64,000 bases of DNA from Oerskovia flava. Its GTDB lineage: Bacteria; Actinomycetota; Actinomycetes; Actinomycetales; Cellulomonadaceae. A program made the translations under genes and the position numbers. The stretch lies in NCBI RefSeq assembly GCF_026163685.1, contig NZ_JAOXSR010000009.1:124001-188000 (forward strand), written 5' to 3'. Of this stretch, positions 35,003 to 43,616 are shown in pieces; position 1 is the first letter of the stretch, and each line of letters begins with the position of its first letter. The notes under the pieces were generated by a model. It saw only the letters and a program-made list of their open reading frames with translations, did no database searches and was not told the origin of the DNA.

Positions 35003-35770
35003 TCAGTCGGGCATCGTGAAGGTGTAGGTCCATGCGAACCGGGAAGCCGCGTGGATGCCCTCGGCGTACTCGACAACACGTCCACCTCTGGTCTTGGTCG
35101 TTCGGTGCAGCACCATGACTGGTTCACCGACGGGCATCTCGAGCACGGCGGACTCGTTCGGCGTCGGCATGCGTGCCGTTAGTGTTTCAGTGATCTCGTC
35201 CGGCTCGAGGCCCTGCAGAGTGAGCACGGCGAATCCTCCCCCGCGCCCGGCGGGACCCGGCGATGGATCGGCGAGGGGCGTGCCCGCCACGTCCTCGGCA
35301 CGGTAGTAGCTCGTGAGGGTGTGAGTGGGCTGGCCTTCGTGGCGTACGAGGCGCGCTCGCGCGTAGACCTCCGACCCGGGCTCAAGTTGCAGCGCGTCCG
35401 CCACGTGCGTCGGAGCCGTGAGCCGCTCCACCGTCTGAGTCTGGTCGTTCCGGTGCCACGTCTGCCCGTTGGTCTCGCGGTCGGCGACGAACGCAACGCG
35501 GTCACCGAACTTCCAGTTGCTCTTGGCGTAGCGCTCCATGCCGAGACGACGCATCGGAGGGCGCGACCGGACAACGGTTCCACGCCGACGCACGGGCGTG
35601 ACGAGACCTTCGGACTCCAGAAGCGCGACAGCGTTGCGGACGGTCTTGATGTTGACCGCGTAGTCGCGGGCGAGGTCGGCTTGCTTGGGCAGCGTTGAGC
35701 CCGGCGGGTAGTCACCTCGATGGATGCCCTCCCGCAGGATACCCGCGAGCTCCCTGTAGCCGTGTGCCAC
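35003..35770 (-). CDS. GntR-family regulator of the element (KorSA-like)
   Basis: This is a 255-residue protein. N-terminal winged helix: YRELAGILREGIHRGDYPPGS, TLPKQADLARDYAVNIKTVRNAV and LESEGLVTPVRRRG. The C-terminal UTRA-type domain is at about 85-250. The GTG start at 35770 is set by a strong AGGAGGT six bases upstream; an in-frame GTG six codons earlier is less likely. It is divergent from the pra-tra-rep-xis-int genes, as KorSA is in pSAM2, and probably represses them through the inverted repeat at 35835-35879. Confidence 0.88.
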   Translation of the reverse strand: MAHGYRELAGILREGIHRGDYPPGSTLPKQADLARDYAVNIKTVRNAVALLESEGLVTPVRRRGTVVRSRPPMRRLGMERYAKSNWKFGDRVAFVADRETNGQTWHRNDQTQTVERLTAPTHVADALQLEPGSEVYARARLVRHEGQPTHTLTSYYRAEDVAGTPLADPSPGPAGRGGGFAVLTLQGLEPDEITETLTARMPTPNESAVLEMPVGEPVMVLHRTTKTRGGRVVEYAEGIHAASRFAWTYTFTMPD

Positions 35771-35834
35771 AACCTCACCTCCTAGCACTTAAGGGTAGTG
35801 CTAACACCTTCGTCGACGACACTTGGAGAGTAGG

Positions 35835-35879
35835 GGTGGTTCTATCCATGCGAGTCTGCTACGTTCTGTTAGAACCACC
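35835..35879. promoter_or_regulatory. Inverted repeat, candidate GntR operator of transfer genes
   Basis: GGTGGTTCTA (35835-35844) is exactly inverted as TAGAACCACC (35870-35879), 25 bases between arms. It lies in the 166-base gap between divergent gntR and pra. The distance suggests two half-sites or two operators overlapping the divergent promoters. Confidence 0.65.
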
Positions 35880-35936
35880 TCTATCTCGGAGGGGTCAGCC
35901 CGGTCCAGGCGGGCACATGGCGAAGGAGCTACCAGC

Positions 35937-36368
35937 ATGGCGATGAAGCAGCGGTTCGACATCGAGCACTCGGTGGCGTTCCCGAAGGGTGCGTTCCTGC
36001 GCGGGGAGGTCGAGCCCGTGGCGGACTTCAACGCGGCGCAGCGGCCGGACGGTACGCGCCCGCAGCAGCACGACAAGGAGACGGGCCTGCCACTGTGGCA
36101 GTGCGTCGTGATCGACGGTGACGAGGACGCCGGCCGCAAGGAGATCGGCGTGACGGTGAAGTTCGCGGCCAAGTACCAGCCGGTCCCGCCGGAGAACAAG
36201 TCCGGGTTCCCGTGGACGCCGGTCGAGTTCGTGGGCCTGACGGCCCTCCCCTACGTCGACGACAACGGGATGCGCCCGCGTATCGCCTGGTCGTTCCGTG
36301 CATCCGACCTCGTCGCGCCCGGCCAGTCCCGCGAGGCGGCGAAGACGAGCCCGAAGGCCGCGGCGTGA
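35937..36368 (+). CDS. pra: Pra-like activator of element replication, integration and excision
   Basis: This is a 143-residue protein. The layout (KQRFDIEHSVAFPKGAFLRGEVEPV, then WQCVVIDGDEDAGRKEIGV, and FVGLTALPYVDDNG with AWSFRASDLVAPG) matches Pra-type proteins of pSAM2-like elements. AAGGAG precedes the ATG. The stop overlaps the GTG of tra as GTGA, so it heads the transfer/replication operon. Function is by family analogy. Confidence 0.75.
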   Translation: MAMKQRFDIEHSVAFPKGAFLRGEVEPVADFNAAQRPDGTRPQQHDKETGLPLWQCVVIDGDEDAGRKEIGVTVKFAAKYQPVPPENKSGFPWTPVEFVGLTALPYVDDNGMRPRIAWSFRASDLVAPGQSREAAKTSPKAAA

Positions 36369-37876
36369 TCACCGCGCGGCTCTGGCAGGGGGTCCGCCGC
36401 GTCCTGTCCGCGATGTGGCTCGCGCTGCGGTGGACCGTCCGAGCGTGGCGGTGGATCGCAGCGACGCTGCTCGCGGGCGGCGTGTTCGGCCTCCTCGGCT
36501 ACGACGCACTGTCGACGGCGTTCTACTGGTCTGTCCCTGCCTGGAACCTCGTCCGCGCATTCTGGGCGGTGTTCAGCCCGATGACGTACGAGCCGCTGCT
36601 CGGCGGCCCGCTGCGTCGTCACAGGTGGCGCAGGTACGTGCGTCAGCAGTGGCCTTCGATGGCGGAGTCCTGCGGGCTCGCTGACCGGGTCGTTCGGGAG
36701 AACCGGACGGTCCCGCGGCTGCTCCGGGTCCGGGCACACGACAACGCGCTGACGATCCGTGTCCGCGCCCGTTCGGGTCAGACGCTCGACGACCTGCGTG
36801 GTGCCGTCGAGGCGGTCGGCACGATCATGGGCGCCGAGGCGTCGACGAGCCGTCGCGTGCGTCCCGGGGTGCTCGACATCGTGCTGACGATGGCCGATCT
36901 CCTCGACCAGCCGCTCTACGCGACGATCCCGAGCGACGTCGACCCGACCGGGGTGCAGCTCGGCCGTATCCAGGACGGCAACCGGTGGCGGCTCACGCTG
37001 CGCGGGTTGCAGACGCTCGTCGTGGGGTGCTCGGGCTCCGGCAAGGGCTCAGTCTTCTGGGGCATCGCCGGAAACCTTGCCCCGGCCGTGCAGGCGGGCA
37101 TCGTGCGGCTCTGGGGCATCGACCTCAAGGGCGGCATCGAGATCGGCATGGGTGACGGCTTGTTCTACCGCGTGAGCACCGACGAGCACCAGGCCGTCGA
37201 TGCGCTGCGGGACCTGCTCTCCGTCGTCGACCTGCGGCAGAGGGCCATGTACGGGAGGACGCGCGACTTCGTGCCGTCGCCCGGGGACCCGGTGCACGTG
37301 CTCCTCATCGACGAGCTCGCCGTCCTGACCGCCTACGCGTCCAAGCAGGTGCAGAGCGAGGCATCCGACCTGTTGCGGCGCGTCCTCACCCAGGGTCGTG
37401 CGCTCGGTGTGCTCGTCGTCGCGTTCGTGCAGGACCCGCGCAAGGAGACCGTGGCGATGCGCGGCCTGTTCACGCAGACTGTCGCGCTGCGGCTGCGCTC
37501 CGCGTCCGAGACGGCGATGGTGCTCGGCGAGGGCATGGCCGACGTCGCACCCGCGCACCAGATCAGCCCGGCGCACCCCGGCACGGGCTACGTGGTCGCG
37601 GACGACGGGAACGTGGAGCGGGTCCGGGCGGACTTCTGGGAGGACACGTTCATCCGGATGGTCGCCCACACGTACCCGGCGCCCGACCGGTACGTGCCGC
37701 CGCCGATCTTCGTCGGCCCGCCGACGCCCGTCGTCGACGACAAGGCGGACACTCCCACGAGGGTCCCGGCCGAGGAGCAGCGAGTCCCTCGCGCACCGCG
37801 CAAGCCGCGTTCTCCTCGCAAGCCGCGCGAGACGGCGACCCGTACGACGTCCGCCGCTGAGGCGTCGAATGACTGA
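36365..37876 (+). CDS. FtsK/SpoIIIE-type DNA translocase (TraSA-like)
   Basis: This is a 503-residue protein. Two N-terminal membrane helices (about 20-65; RWIAATLLAGGVFGLLGYDA) precede the ATPase domain with Walker A VVGCSGSGKGSVFW near 221 and Walker B VHVLLIDELAVL near 315, then TQGRALGVLVVAFVQDPRKE. The tail is Arg/Pro rich. In AICEs this single protein moves double-stranded DNA between mycelial cells. The GTG start overlaps the pra stop; the 3' end overlaps rep by eight bases. Confidence 0.9.
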   Translation: MITARLWQGVRRVLSAMWLALRWTVRAWRWIAATLLAGGVFGLLGYDALSTAFYWSVPAWNLVRAFWAVFSPMTYEPLLGGPLRRHRWRRYVRQQWPSMAESCGLADRVVRENRTVPRLLRVRAHDNALTIRVRARSGQTLDDLRGAVEAVGTIMGAEASTSRRVRPGVLDIVLTMADLLDQPLYATIPSDVDPTGVQLGRIQDGNRWRLTLRGLQTLVVGCSGSGKGSVFWGIAGNLAPAVQAGIVRLWGIDLKGGIEIGMGDGLFYRVSTDEHQAVDALRDLLSVVDLRQRAMYGRTRDFVPSPGDPVHVLLIDELAVLTAYASKQVQSEASDLLRRVLTQGRALGVLVVAFVQDPRKETVAMRGLFTQTVALRLRSASETAMVLGEGMADVAPAHQISPAHPGTGYVVADDGNVERVRADFWEDTFIRMVAHTYPAPDRYVPPPIFVGPPTPVVDDKADTPTRVPAEEQRVPRAPRKPRSPRKPRETATRTTSAAEASND

Positions 37877-39461
37877 CGTCTCTCCCGCGCAGGGTGGGTT
37901 CCCGGGGTTCGGGCTGGACGCCCCGCTCGACCTCGGGAACCTTGCCCCGGCGGCGGTCGCCGGGATCTCTGCACGGTTGCGCGACCGCACCGCCGCAGCG
38001 TTTTCCGACGCCGCCGCCCGTACGGGCTTCTGCTCGCACCCGATCCGGTTGCGCGGCTCCTCGACCACAGTCGACGCGGCCACGGGTGAGGTCCTGTCGC
38101 AGTTCAGCTCCGACGACGCGCCGCTCGGCCTGCTGTACCGGGCGTGCGGTAGCCGGCGCGAATCCGTCTGCCCGGCCTGCTCCCGCGTCTATGCGCGCGA
38201 CACGTTCGAGATGATCCGGGCGGGCCTCCTGGGTGGCAAGACCGTGCCGACCGCCGTCGCGGACAACCCGCTGGTCTTCGCGACCCTCACCGCCCCGTCG
38301 TTCGGCCATGTCCACGGCGTCCGCTCCAAGCACGGCAGGTCCGCCCGCTGCCGACCGCACGGGACCGGGACATGTCCACACGGCAGCCCGCGCGCGTGCA
38401 CCACGCAGCACTCCGACATCGATCCTCTCGTCGGGTCGCCGCTGTGCGAGGCCTGCTACGACTGGCACTCGGCCGTCGTGTGGCAGTGGCACGCCCCGGA
38501 ACTGTGGCGGCGCTTCACGATCGCGTTGCGACGTCAGGTCGCCGAGGCTCTGGGCGTCCGCGAGTCGGCGCTCGGCACGGTGGCCTCCTCGCAGTTCGCC
38601 AAGGTCGCCGAGTACCAGGTGCGCGGCCTCGTGCACTTCCACGCCCTCATTCGGCTCGACGGTCCCGACGGCCCGGGCAGTCCCGCTCCCCTCGACGGCG
38701 CAACCCTTGCGCATGCGGCGCGGGCTGCCGCCCGAGCGGTCGTCGTCACGGCTCCTCCGGTGGACGGTGCGGACGTCCCGCGCGTGCTGCGCTTCGGTAC
38801 GCAGCTCGACGTGCGGTGCGTGCGCACTGGCGTACCGGAGAACGAGGACGGTTCCGACGACCTGCGGCCCGAGCAGGTGGCTGGCTACCTTGCGAAGTAC
38901 TCGACCAAGGGAACGGGCACCGACCTCGCGTCGCCGCGTCCGCACCACCAGCGCATGGTCCGCACGTGCAGGTGGCTCGCCGAGCGCGCCCGTACCGCCT
39001 GCCGTGGCCTCACCGGCCCGGACCTGGAGGACGACGAGGGCTGCGTCTGCGGGCAGTGCGCCGACGGCCCGTACCGGTTGCTCGCGAAGTGGGCGCACAT
39101 GCTGGGCTTCCGCGGTCACTTTTCGAGCAAGTCGCGGCGCTACTCGATCCCGCTCGGGCGGTTGCGCCGGGCTCGCCTCCGGTTCCAGCGGCTCAAGGCC
39201 GATGCCGAGCGGGACGGAACCCCGATGGACATCACCGACCTCGAGGCCCGCCTGCTCGCCGAGGACGAGACGACTCTCGTCGTCGGCTCCTGGTCCTACG
39301 TGGGCTCCGGGTGGACCAATCCCGGCGACAAGGCGCTGGCCGACGCGGCCGCAGCACGCGCCCGCGAGTACGCGCAGTGGAAAGCGCAGGAACGCGCCGG
39401 CCAGCGACCGCAGCTGGGCATCCCCCAACGGGGCGGAGTCCCGATCACGCCCGCAGCGTGA
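37869..39461 (+). CDS. Rolling-circle replication initiator, RepSA-like
   Basis: This is a 530-residue protein. HUH-type motifs are visible: FATLTAPSFG (motif 1), LVHFHALIRLDG with HxH near 255 (motif 2) and VAGYLAKYSTKG with catalytic Tyr/Lys near 340 (motif 3). Cys-rich pairs (CPACSR, CEACYD, CVCGQC) suggest metal binding. It initiates autonomous rolling-circle replication of the excised element. It overlaps tra by eight bases. Confidence 0.88.
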   Translation: MTDVSPAQGGFPGFGLDAPLDLGNLAPAAVAGISARLRDRTAAAFSDAAARTGFCSHPIRLRGSSTTVDAATGEVLSQFSSDDAPLGLLYRACGSRRESVCPACSRVYARDTFEMIRAGLLGGKTVPTAVADNPLVFATLTAPSFGHVHGVRSKHGRSARCRPHGTGTCPHGSPRACTTQHSDIDPLVGSPLCEACYDWHSAVVWQWHAPELWRRFTIALRRQVAEALGVRESALGTVASSQFAKVAEYQVRGLVHFHALIRLDGPDGPGSPAPLDGATLAHAARAAARAVVVTAPPVDGADVPRVLRFGTQLDVRCVRTGVPENEDGSDDLRPEQVAGYLAKYSTKGTGTDLASPRPHHQRMVRTCRWLAERARTACRGLTGPDLEDDEGCVCGQCADGPYRLLAKWAHMLGFRGHFSSKSRRYSIPLGRLRRARLRFQRLKADAERDGTPMDITDLEARLLAEDETTLVVGSWSYVGSGWTNPGDKALADAAAARAREYAQWKAQERAGQRPQLGIPQRGGVPITPAA

Positions 39462-39672
39462 GGGTCTCCCGGACCCGGCCCGGCTCGAACGGGCTGCCAC
39501 CCTCTCCACACTGCGGGCTGGACGCGCTGTTACCGGGTAGGCGCGCCTTGGGCGGGTTCGAGGAGAGCCTAGACCGCCGACTCTGGCCGCCAACAGGTCT
39601 TTACGGAACCGCGCCGCCGCGACGGCACGAGAACAGATCACCCATCACCACAACGACGTAGGGGTAACCACC

Positions 39673-39900
39673 ATGAGCACCACCAGCGTGAGCCAGATCG
39701 ACGGCGCGGCGACCCGCCGACGCCTCATGACGCCCGAGGAGTTGGCCGAATACCTCGGTGTGACGCTGCACTGCGTGTACGCGTGGTCCAGCCGCGGCGG
39801 CGGCCCGAAGGTCGTGCGGGTCGGGGCGCGGCTCCGGTACCGGCCCGCCGACGTCGAGCAGTGGCTCGACCGCGTGACCGACTCCGGCGCGGCGGGCTGA
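39673..39900 (+). CDS. xis: Excisionase Xis (MerR-type helix-turn-helix)
   Basis: This is a 75-residue protein with one winged-helix domain: LMTPEELAEYLGVTLHCVYAW, then GGGPKVVRVGARLRYRPADVEQWLD. It is typical of AICE excisionases. The stop is three bases before the integrase start, so the two are cotranscribed. The 210 bases upstream, after rep, hold no gene. Confidence 0.9.
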   Translation: MSTTSVSQIDGAATRRRLMTPEELAEYLGVTLHCVYAWSSRGGGPKVVRVGARLRYRPADVEQWLDRVTDSGAAG

Positions 39901-39903
39901 GGC

Positions 39904-41133
39904 ATGGCACGCAAGCCCATCGAGCCCGGCCGGTGGGGCCGAATCAGCCGCAAGGAGATCACCCCTGGCGTGTGGCGTGCGCAGGCGCAGTACCGCGACT
40001 TCACGGGCGTGCTGCACAAGTACGAGTCGCGAGGTCCGTCGGGGGCCGCAGCGCAGCGAGCCTTGGAGGACAAGCTGCACCACGCGAGCAGCGAGGCCAC
40101 GGTCCCCGGGACGGCGACGATCACCCCGACGACCCGCATGGGTGTCGTCTTCGATCACTGGATCGCGGAGAAGCGCGTCGAGGGCCAGATCACCATGCAG
40201 TCGCTCGAGACGTACCGCGGCGTTCTTGATCGGGACCTGCGGCCCGCGCTCGGCCTGCTGCGGGTCCGGGAGGTCACACCCGTCGCGGTGAACCGCGTGC
40301 TCATGGCGCTGAGCACGGCGCAGAAGTACGACACCGCGAGGCAGGCTCGCAACGTCATGTCCCAGGTCATGATGATGTGCGTCCGCTACGGCGCTTAGCC
40401 GTTCAACCCGGTCCGTGACGCGGTGACCGTTCGCAAGCCACGGCGGGCCGAGGTGCGCACGCTCGGGCTTGAGGAAATCGCATTGCTGCGCAAGGCCGTT
40501 CGCGAGTGGGAGGACCGTCCCGCGCTCGCCCGTGGTCGCCGCAACGTGAGGCTTCTGCCGCAGATCGTGGACACGATGCTCGGCACCGGGCTGCGGATCG
40601 GCGAGTGCCTGGCTCTGCGGGAGGCGGACGTCGACCTCGACGCCGAGGTCCCGACGCTCACCGTGACCGGGACCGTCGTCCGGGCCGACGGCCGGCTCGT
40701 GCGGCAGCCCAAGCCGAAGTCCGACTCGTTGCGGCGCACGATCAGGCTCCCCACGTTCGTCGTCGCCGCGATCCGTGAGGCGCTGGACCTCGGCCTGGAC
40801 GGCGGCTCAGACGGCCTGGTGTTCCCCTCCACCCGGGCTACGCCCCGCTCCCCCAGCCGGGTGCGCGACCAGCTCCGCGAGGCGCAGGCCGCCATCGGCA
40901 CTACGGTTACTCCGCACGACTTCCGACGCAACGTGGCGACGCAGGTCGCGAACTCGACGACGATCGGGAACGCGACGGCGCTGCTCGGTCATGCCGACGA
41001 GGGCACCACCGTGCGGCACTACGTGAAGCGAACCCACGTGGCGCCGGACCTGCGGATCGTCATCGACCAGCTCGTCGCCGAGGCGGCAGCGACCACGGAA
41101 GGTCCTCCGCGACCCACGCTGCATACTGGCGCC
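39904..41133 (+). pseudogene. int: Tyrosine integrase interrupted by in-frame TAG
   Basis: The frame gives a phage-type integrase. Residues 1-164 (arm-binding and SAM-like core-binding domains) end at TAG 40396-40398, between RYGA and PFNPVRDAV. The same frame continues with all catalytic residues: Arg in GTGLRIGECLAL, Lys in KSDSLRRT, HxxR in TPHDFRRN, LLGHADEGTT and Tyr in RHYVKR. A single base change from a sense codon (for example TTG) would explain it. There is no stop after the catalytic domain: the frame runs into the DUF2625 protein. Either a recent nonsense mutation, readthrough or a sequencing error is possible. It sits next to the tRNA target as expected. Confidence 0.85.
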
Positions 41134-41793
41134 ATGGTTCTCCAGAGCGGTGCCCAGCTTGCCGACGTCGACGACCCCGCGTGGCCCAGGCTCCGCGAAC
41201 TCATCGATACCGCGCCCAGTACGCGGGCTCTGCCCGTCTCGAGCGCTCAGGGCCTGCGCACGCTGGAGTCTCTTCAGGTCACCGCCCGGTCGACCCTCGG
41301 TGCCCTCGCCCTCAACTGCGGCGCGATCACCGCCGACCACGGATGGTTCCGCCTTCTCGGGGGTGGCGGAGACGGCCTGCCGGACCTCGCAACGGCCAAC
41401 CAGCTGAGCCCCGACAACCCCACGCCGCCCCCGTACATGCTGGTGGGGTACGACGCAGTGGGTGGGCGCTTCGCGATCGACGGGGGCGGTCTGGGCGTGG
41501 CGCCCGGGCAGGTCTGCTACTTCGGCCCGGACACTCTGCAGTGGGACGGACTCGGCGGTGGACACTCCGCCTTCGTGGAAGCGGTCATCACCGGAGCGAT
41601 GGGCGAGACGTTCGCCGACCTCCGCTGGAGCACGTGGCAGCGCGACGTCGAAGCCCTGGGACCCGACCAGGGGTTCAGCATGTATCCGCCACCCTTCAGC
41701 GAGGAAGGTCGCGATCTGGACAACGTCTCACGCCGCCCGGTACCGCTCTCGGAGCTCTTCGCCTTCTACGACGAAGCTTCGGCGAAGCTCTGA
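41134..41793 (+). CDS. DUF2625 protein
   Basis: This is a 219-residue protein when started at the ATG. Family motifs are ESLQVTARSTLGALALNCGAI, DHGWFRLLGGG, VCYFGPDTLQWDGLGGGHS, FADLRWSTWQRDV and VSRRPVPLSEL. It is in frame with the integrase and no stop separates them. A separate start is plausible: CATACT lies a few bases before the ATG and no ribosome-binding site is seen, the pattern of a leaderless promoter. Function is unknown. It may be cargo acquired between int and the att site. Confidence 0.8.
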   Translation: MVLQSGAQLADVDDPAWPRLRELIDTAPSTRALPVSSAQGLRTLESLQVTARSTLGALALNCGAITADHGWFRLLGGGGDGLPDLATANQLSPDNPTPPPYMLVGYDAVGGRFAIDGGGLGVAPGQVCYFGPDTLQWDGLGGGHSAFVEAVITGAMGETFADLRWSTWQRDVEALGPDQGFSMYPPPFSEEGRDLDNVSRRPVPLSELFAFYDEASAKL

Positions 41794-41872
41794 CCGCTCG
41801 ACACGTTCCGAGAGCCGGGTCTGGCCCTTCTCTCAACGCGGCCTGCGGGCAAAGCGGAGTGCGGGGAACGAC

Positions 41873-41914
41873 GAAGGGCCCCACATCCGCGGAATCTCGC
41901 GGGTGGGGCCCTTC
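41873..41914. terminator. Long hairpin 3' of tRNA-Ser
   Basis: GAAGGGCCCCAC (41873-41884) and GTGGGGCCCTTC (41903-41914) are perfect arms. An inner CCGCG/CGCGG stem gives about 17 pairs with a 6-base loop. It ends the minus-strand tRNA and may also stop transcription from the DUF2625 gene. Confidence 0.8.
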
Positions 41915-41917
41915 GGG

Positions 41918-42007
41918 TGGCGGTAGCGGTGGGATTTGAACCCACGGTGGACTTTCACCCACACACGCTTTCGAGGCGTGCTCCTTAGGCCGCTCGGACA
42001 CGCTACC
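41918..42007 (-). tRNA. tRNA-Ser (anticodon CGA), CCA encoded
   Basis: This is a 90-base serine tRNA on the minus strand. Acceptor GGTAGCG pairs with CGCTACC, discriminator G, then encoded CCA. The anticodon loop CTCGAAA sits in stem CACGC/GCGTG. A long variable arm precedes the T arm GTGGG-TTCAAAT-CCCAC. It is the integration target of the element to its left; its 3' end is supplied by the element side. Confidence 0.95.
41919..41933. other. Attachment site, integrase-proximal (within tRNA-Ser)
   Basis: GGCGGTAGCGGTGGG is the copy of the 15-base direct repeat that lies inside the intact tRNA. Its partner is at 27370-27384. Confidence 0.75.
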
Positions 42008-42192
42008 CAGCCGGAGTACCCGGCCGCAGAAGACTACCTGGTCTGAGCCGCTGAGCCGAATCCGGCTGCGCAGCGCCGTCGACGACGGCCCCTGGGACAG
42101 CTCATACACGCCGCTGCGGTTCCGCACAGCCCGTCCACAGACTGCGAGCGCCTACTGACGGAGTCCCACCAGCCAGACCCACGGAGCACCTC

Positions 42193-42795
42193 ATGCCGAC
42201 TCTCGCCCTGTACGCCGTCGACCTCGTCGCGGTCACGATCCTCACGTTCGGTCTCTACTTCCCACGCCACCGGCGCCGGGACCTGGTGGTCGCGTACCTC
42301 GGGGTGAACGTGGGTGTCCTGGTGGTCGCGACGACCCTGGCGTCCTCGGCGGTCGGTGCGGGTCTCGGCCTGGGCCTGTTCGGGGTGCTGTCGATCATCC
42401 GGTTGCGGTCGAACGAGCTGTCGCAGCACGAGGTCGCGTACTACTTCGCGGCGCTGGCGATCGGTCTGCTGGGCGGGTTGTCGTCGAGCACGGGGTGGCT
42501 CGGTGTCGTGGGGATGGGGATGATCCTCGTGGTCATGGCGGTCGGGGACCACCCGCGGCTGCTGCACCGGCACCGCAGCCAGCTCGTGGTGCTCGATCAC
42601 GCGTTCAGCGACGAGGCCGCGCTCACCGCGCACCTCGAGGGTCTGCTGGGCGGCCGGGTCCGTTCGGTGAGCGTCCAGCGCCTCGACCTGGTCAACGACA
42701 CCACGACCGTCGAGGTCCGCTTCGAGCTCCCCCGCGGCGGGTCCCCCGCCGCCCCGGTCCGGACCCCGGCCCGCACCGCCGGGGCGCTCGCATGA
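42193..42795 (+). CDS. DUF4956 integral membrane protein
   Basis: This is a 200-residue protein with four hydrophobic segments in the first 120 residues and the family signature LFGVLSIIRLRSNELSQHEVAYYFAALAIGL (quoted as LSIIRLRSNELSQHEVAYYF). A cytoplasmic domain of about 75 residues follows. Its stop overlaps the VTC gene (ATGA). The family nearly always travels with VTC-domain genes; function is unknown. Confidence 0.85.
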   Translation: MPTLALYAVDLVAVTILTFGLYFPRHRRRDLVVAYLGVNVGVLVVATTLASSAVGAGLGLGLFGVLSIIRLRSNELSQHEVAYYFAALAIGLLGGLSSSTGWLGVVGMGMILVVMAVGDHPRLLHRHRSQLVVLDHAFSDEAALTAHLEGLLGGRVRSVSVQRLDLVNDTTTVEVRFELPRGGSPAAPVRTPARTAGALA

Positions 42796-43616
42796 GCGCC
42801 TCGTCCATCCGGGCCGCCGACCTCGCGCTCGACCCGATCGGACTGGAGGAGCTCGTCGGCACAGCCTCTTTCCAGACGCGCGTCGACCGCAAGTACGTCC
42901 TCGACGGCGCTGCCGCCCGGCGGGTGCTCGCCGAGCTCGGGCCGGGGACGCGGGTCCTGGAGATCGACGGGCGTCGCGACTTCGCCTACGAGTCGGTGTA
43001 CTTCGACACCCCGGACCTCACGAGCTACCACCTCGCGGCCCACCGCCGCCGGCGCCGCTTTAAGGTCCGCACCCGGACCTACCTCGACTCCGGCACGACG
43101 TGGCTCGAGGTGAAGACCCGCGGCCCGCGCGGCGCGACCGTGAAGGAGCGCGTCCCCCACCCCGTCGGGGAGCGCACCCGCCTCGGGGCGGGACGGGCGT
43201 TCGTCGACCAGGTCCTGACCGGGGCGGGGGTCGACGGCGTGACTCACCTCGACCTGGACGCCGGGCTCGTGACGCGCTACTCCCGCACGACGCTCGCCCT
43301 GCCGGGTGCGTGCGCCCGGGCGACGGTCGACACCGGTCTCACCTGGAGCCTGCGGACGGCCGATCGCCCCGGCGTGTCCGCGGTCTCGCGGGACACCGTC
43401 ATCGTCGAGACGAAGACGGGGTCGACGGCGTCGGCCCTCGACCGTCTCCTGTGGACGCACGGCCACCGACCCGTGCGGATCTCGAAGTACGGCACGGGCC
43501 TCGCGGTCCTGTGCCCCGACCTCCCGGGGACCCCGTGGCGCCGCGTGATCCGCCGCCACCTGGACCCCGCTCTGACCACGAGCACAGCTCCCCTCCTTCA
43601 CGACAGGACACCATGA
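42792..43616 (+). CDS. VTC-domain (polyphosphate polymerase-like) protein
   Basis: This is a 274-residue protein. Residues 15-250 show the VTC tunnel-fold pattern of basic and acidic strands: FQTRVDRKYVL, FAYESVYFDTPDL, RRFKVRTRTYLDSG, TWLEVKTRGPRG, TVIVETKTGS and VRISKYGTG. In eukaryotes VTC domains make polyphosphate; in bacteria the role is not established. It is coupled to DUF4956 upstream and to the lipoprotein downstream, suggesting one envelope function. Confidence 0.87.
   Translation: MSASSIRAADLALDPIGLEELVGTASFQTRVDRKYVLDGAAARRVLAELGPGTRVLEIDGRRDFAYESVYFDTPDLTSYHLAAHRRRRRFKVRTRTYLDSGTTWLEVKTRGPRGATVKERVPHPVGERTRLGAGRAFVDQVLTGAGVDGVTHLDLDAGLVTRYSRTTLALPGACARATVDTGLTWSLRTADRPGVSAVSRDTVIVETKTGSTASALDRLLWTHGHRPVRISKYGTGLAVLCPDLPGTPWRRVIRRHLDPALTTSTAPLLHDRTP

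Larger units (their letters stand above)
27370..41933. mobile_element. Actinomycete integrative and conjugative element (pSAM2-like) in tRNA-Ser(CGA)
   Basis: The element is about 14.6 kb, bounded by a 15-base direct repeat whose integrase-proximal copy is the tRNA-Ser 3' end. Backbone in order: gntR (35003), pra (35937), FtsK-like tra (36365), RepSA-like rep (37869), xis (39673), tyrosine integrase (39904). Cargo: TIR/NB-ARC/TPR protein, BcgI-like R-M pair and a YdcF-like protein, all visibly lower in GC than the chromosome. The repeat cluster lies at the distal end. The integrase contains an in-frame TAG, so mobility may be lost. Confidence 0.87.
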
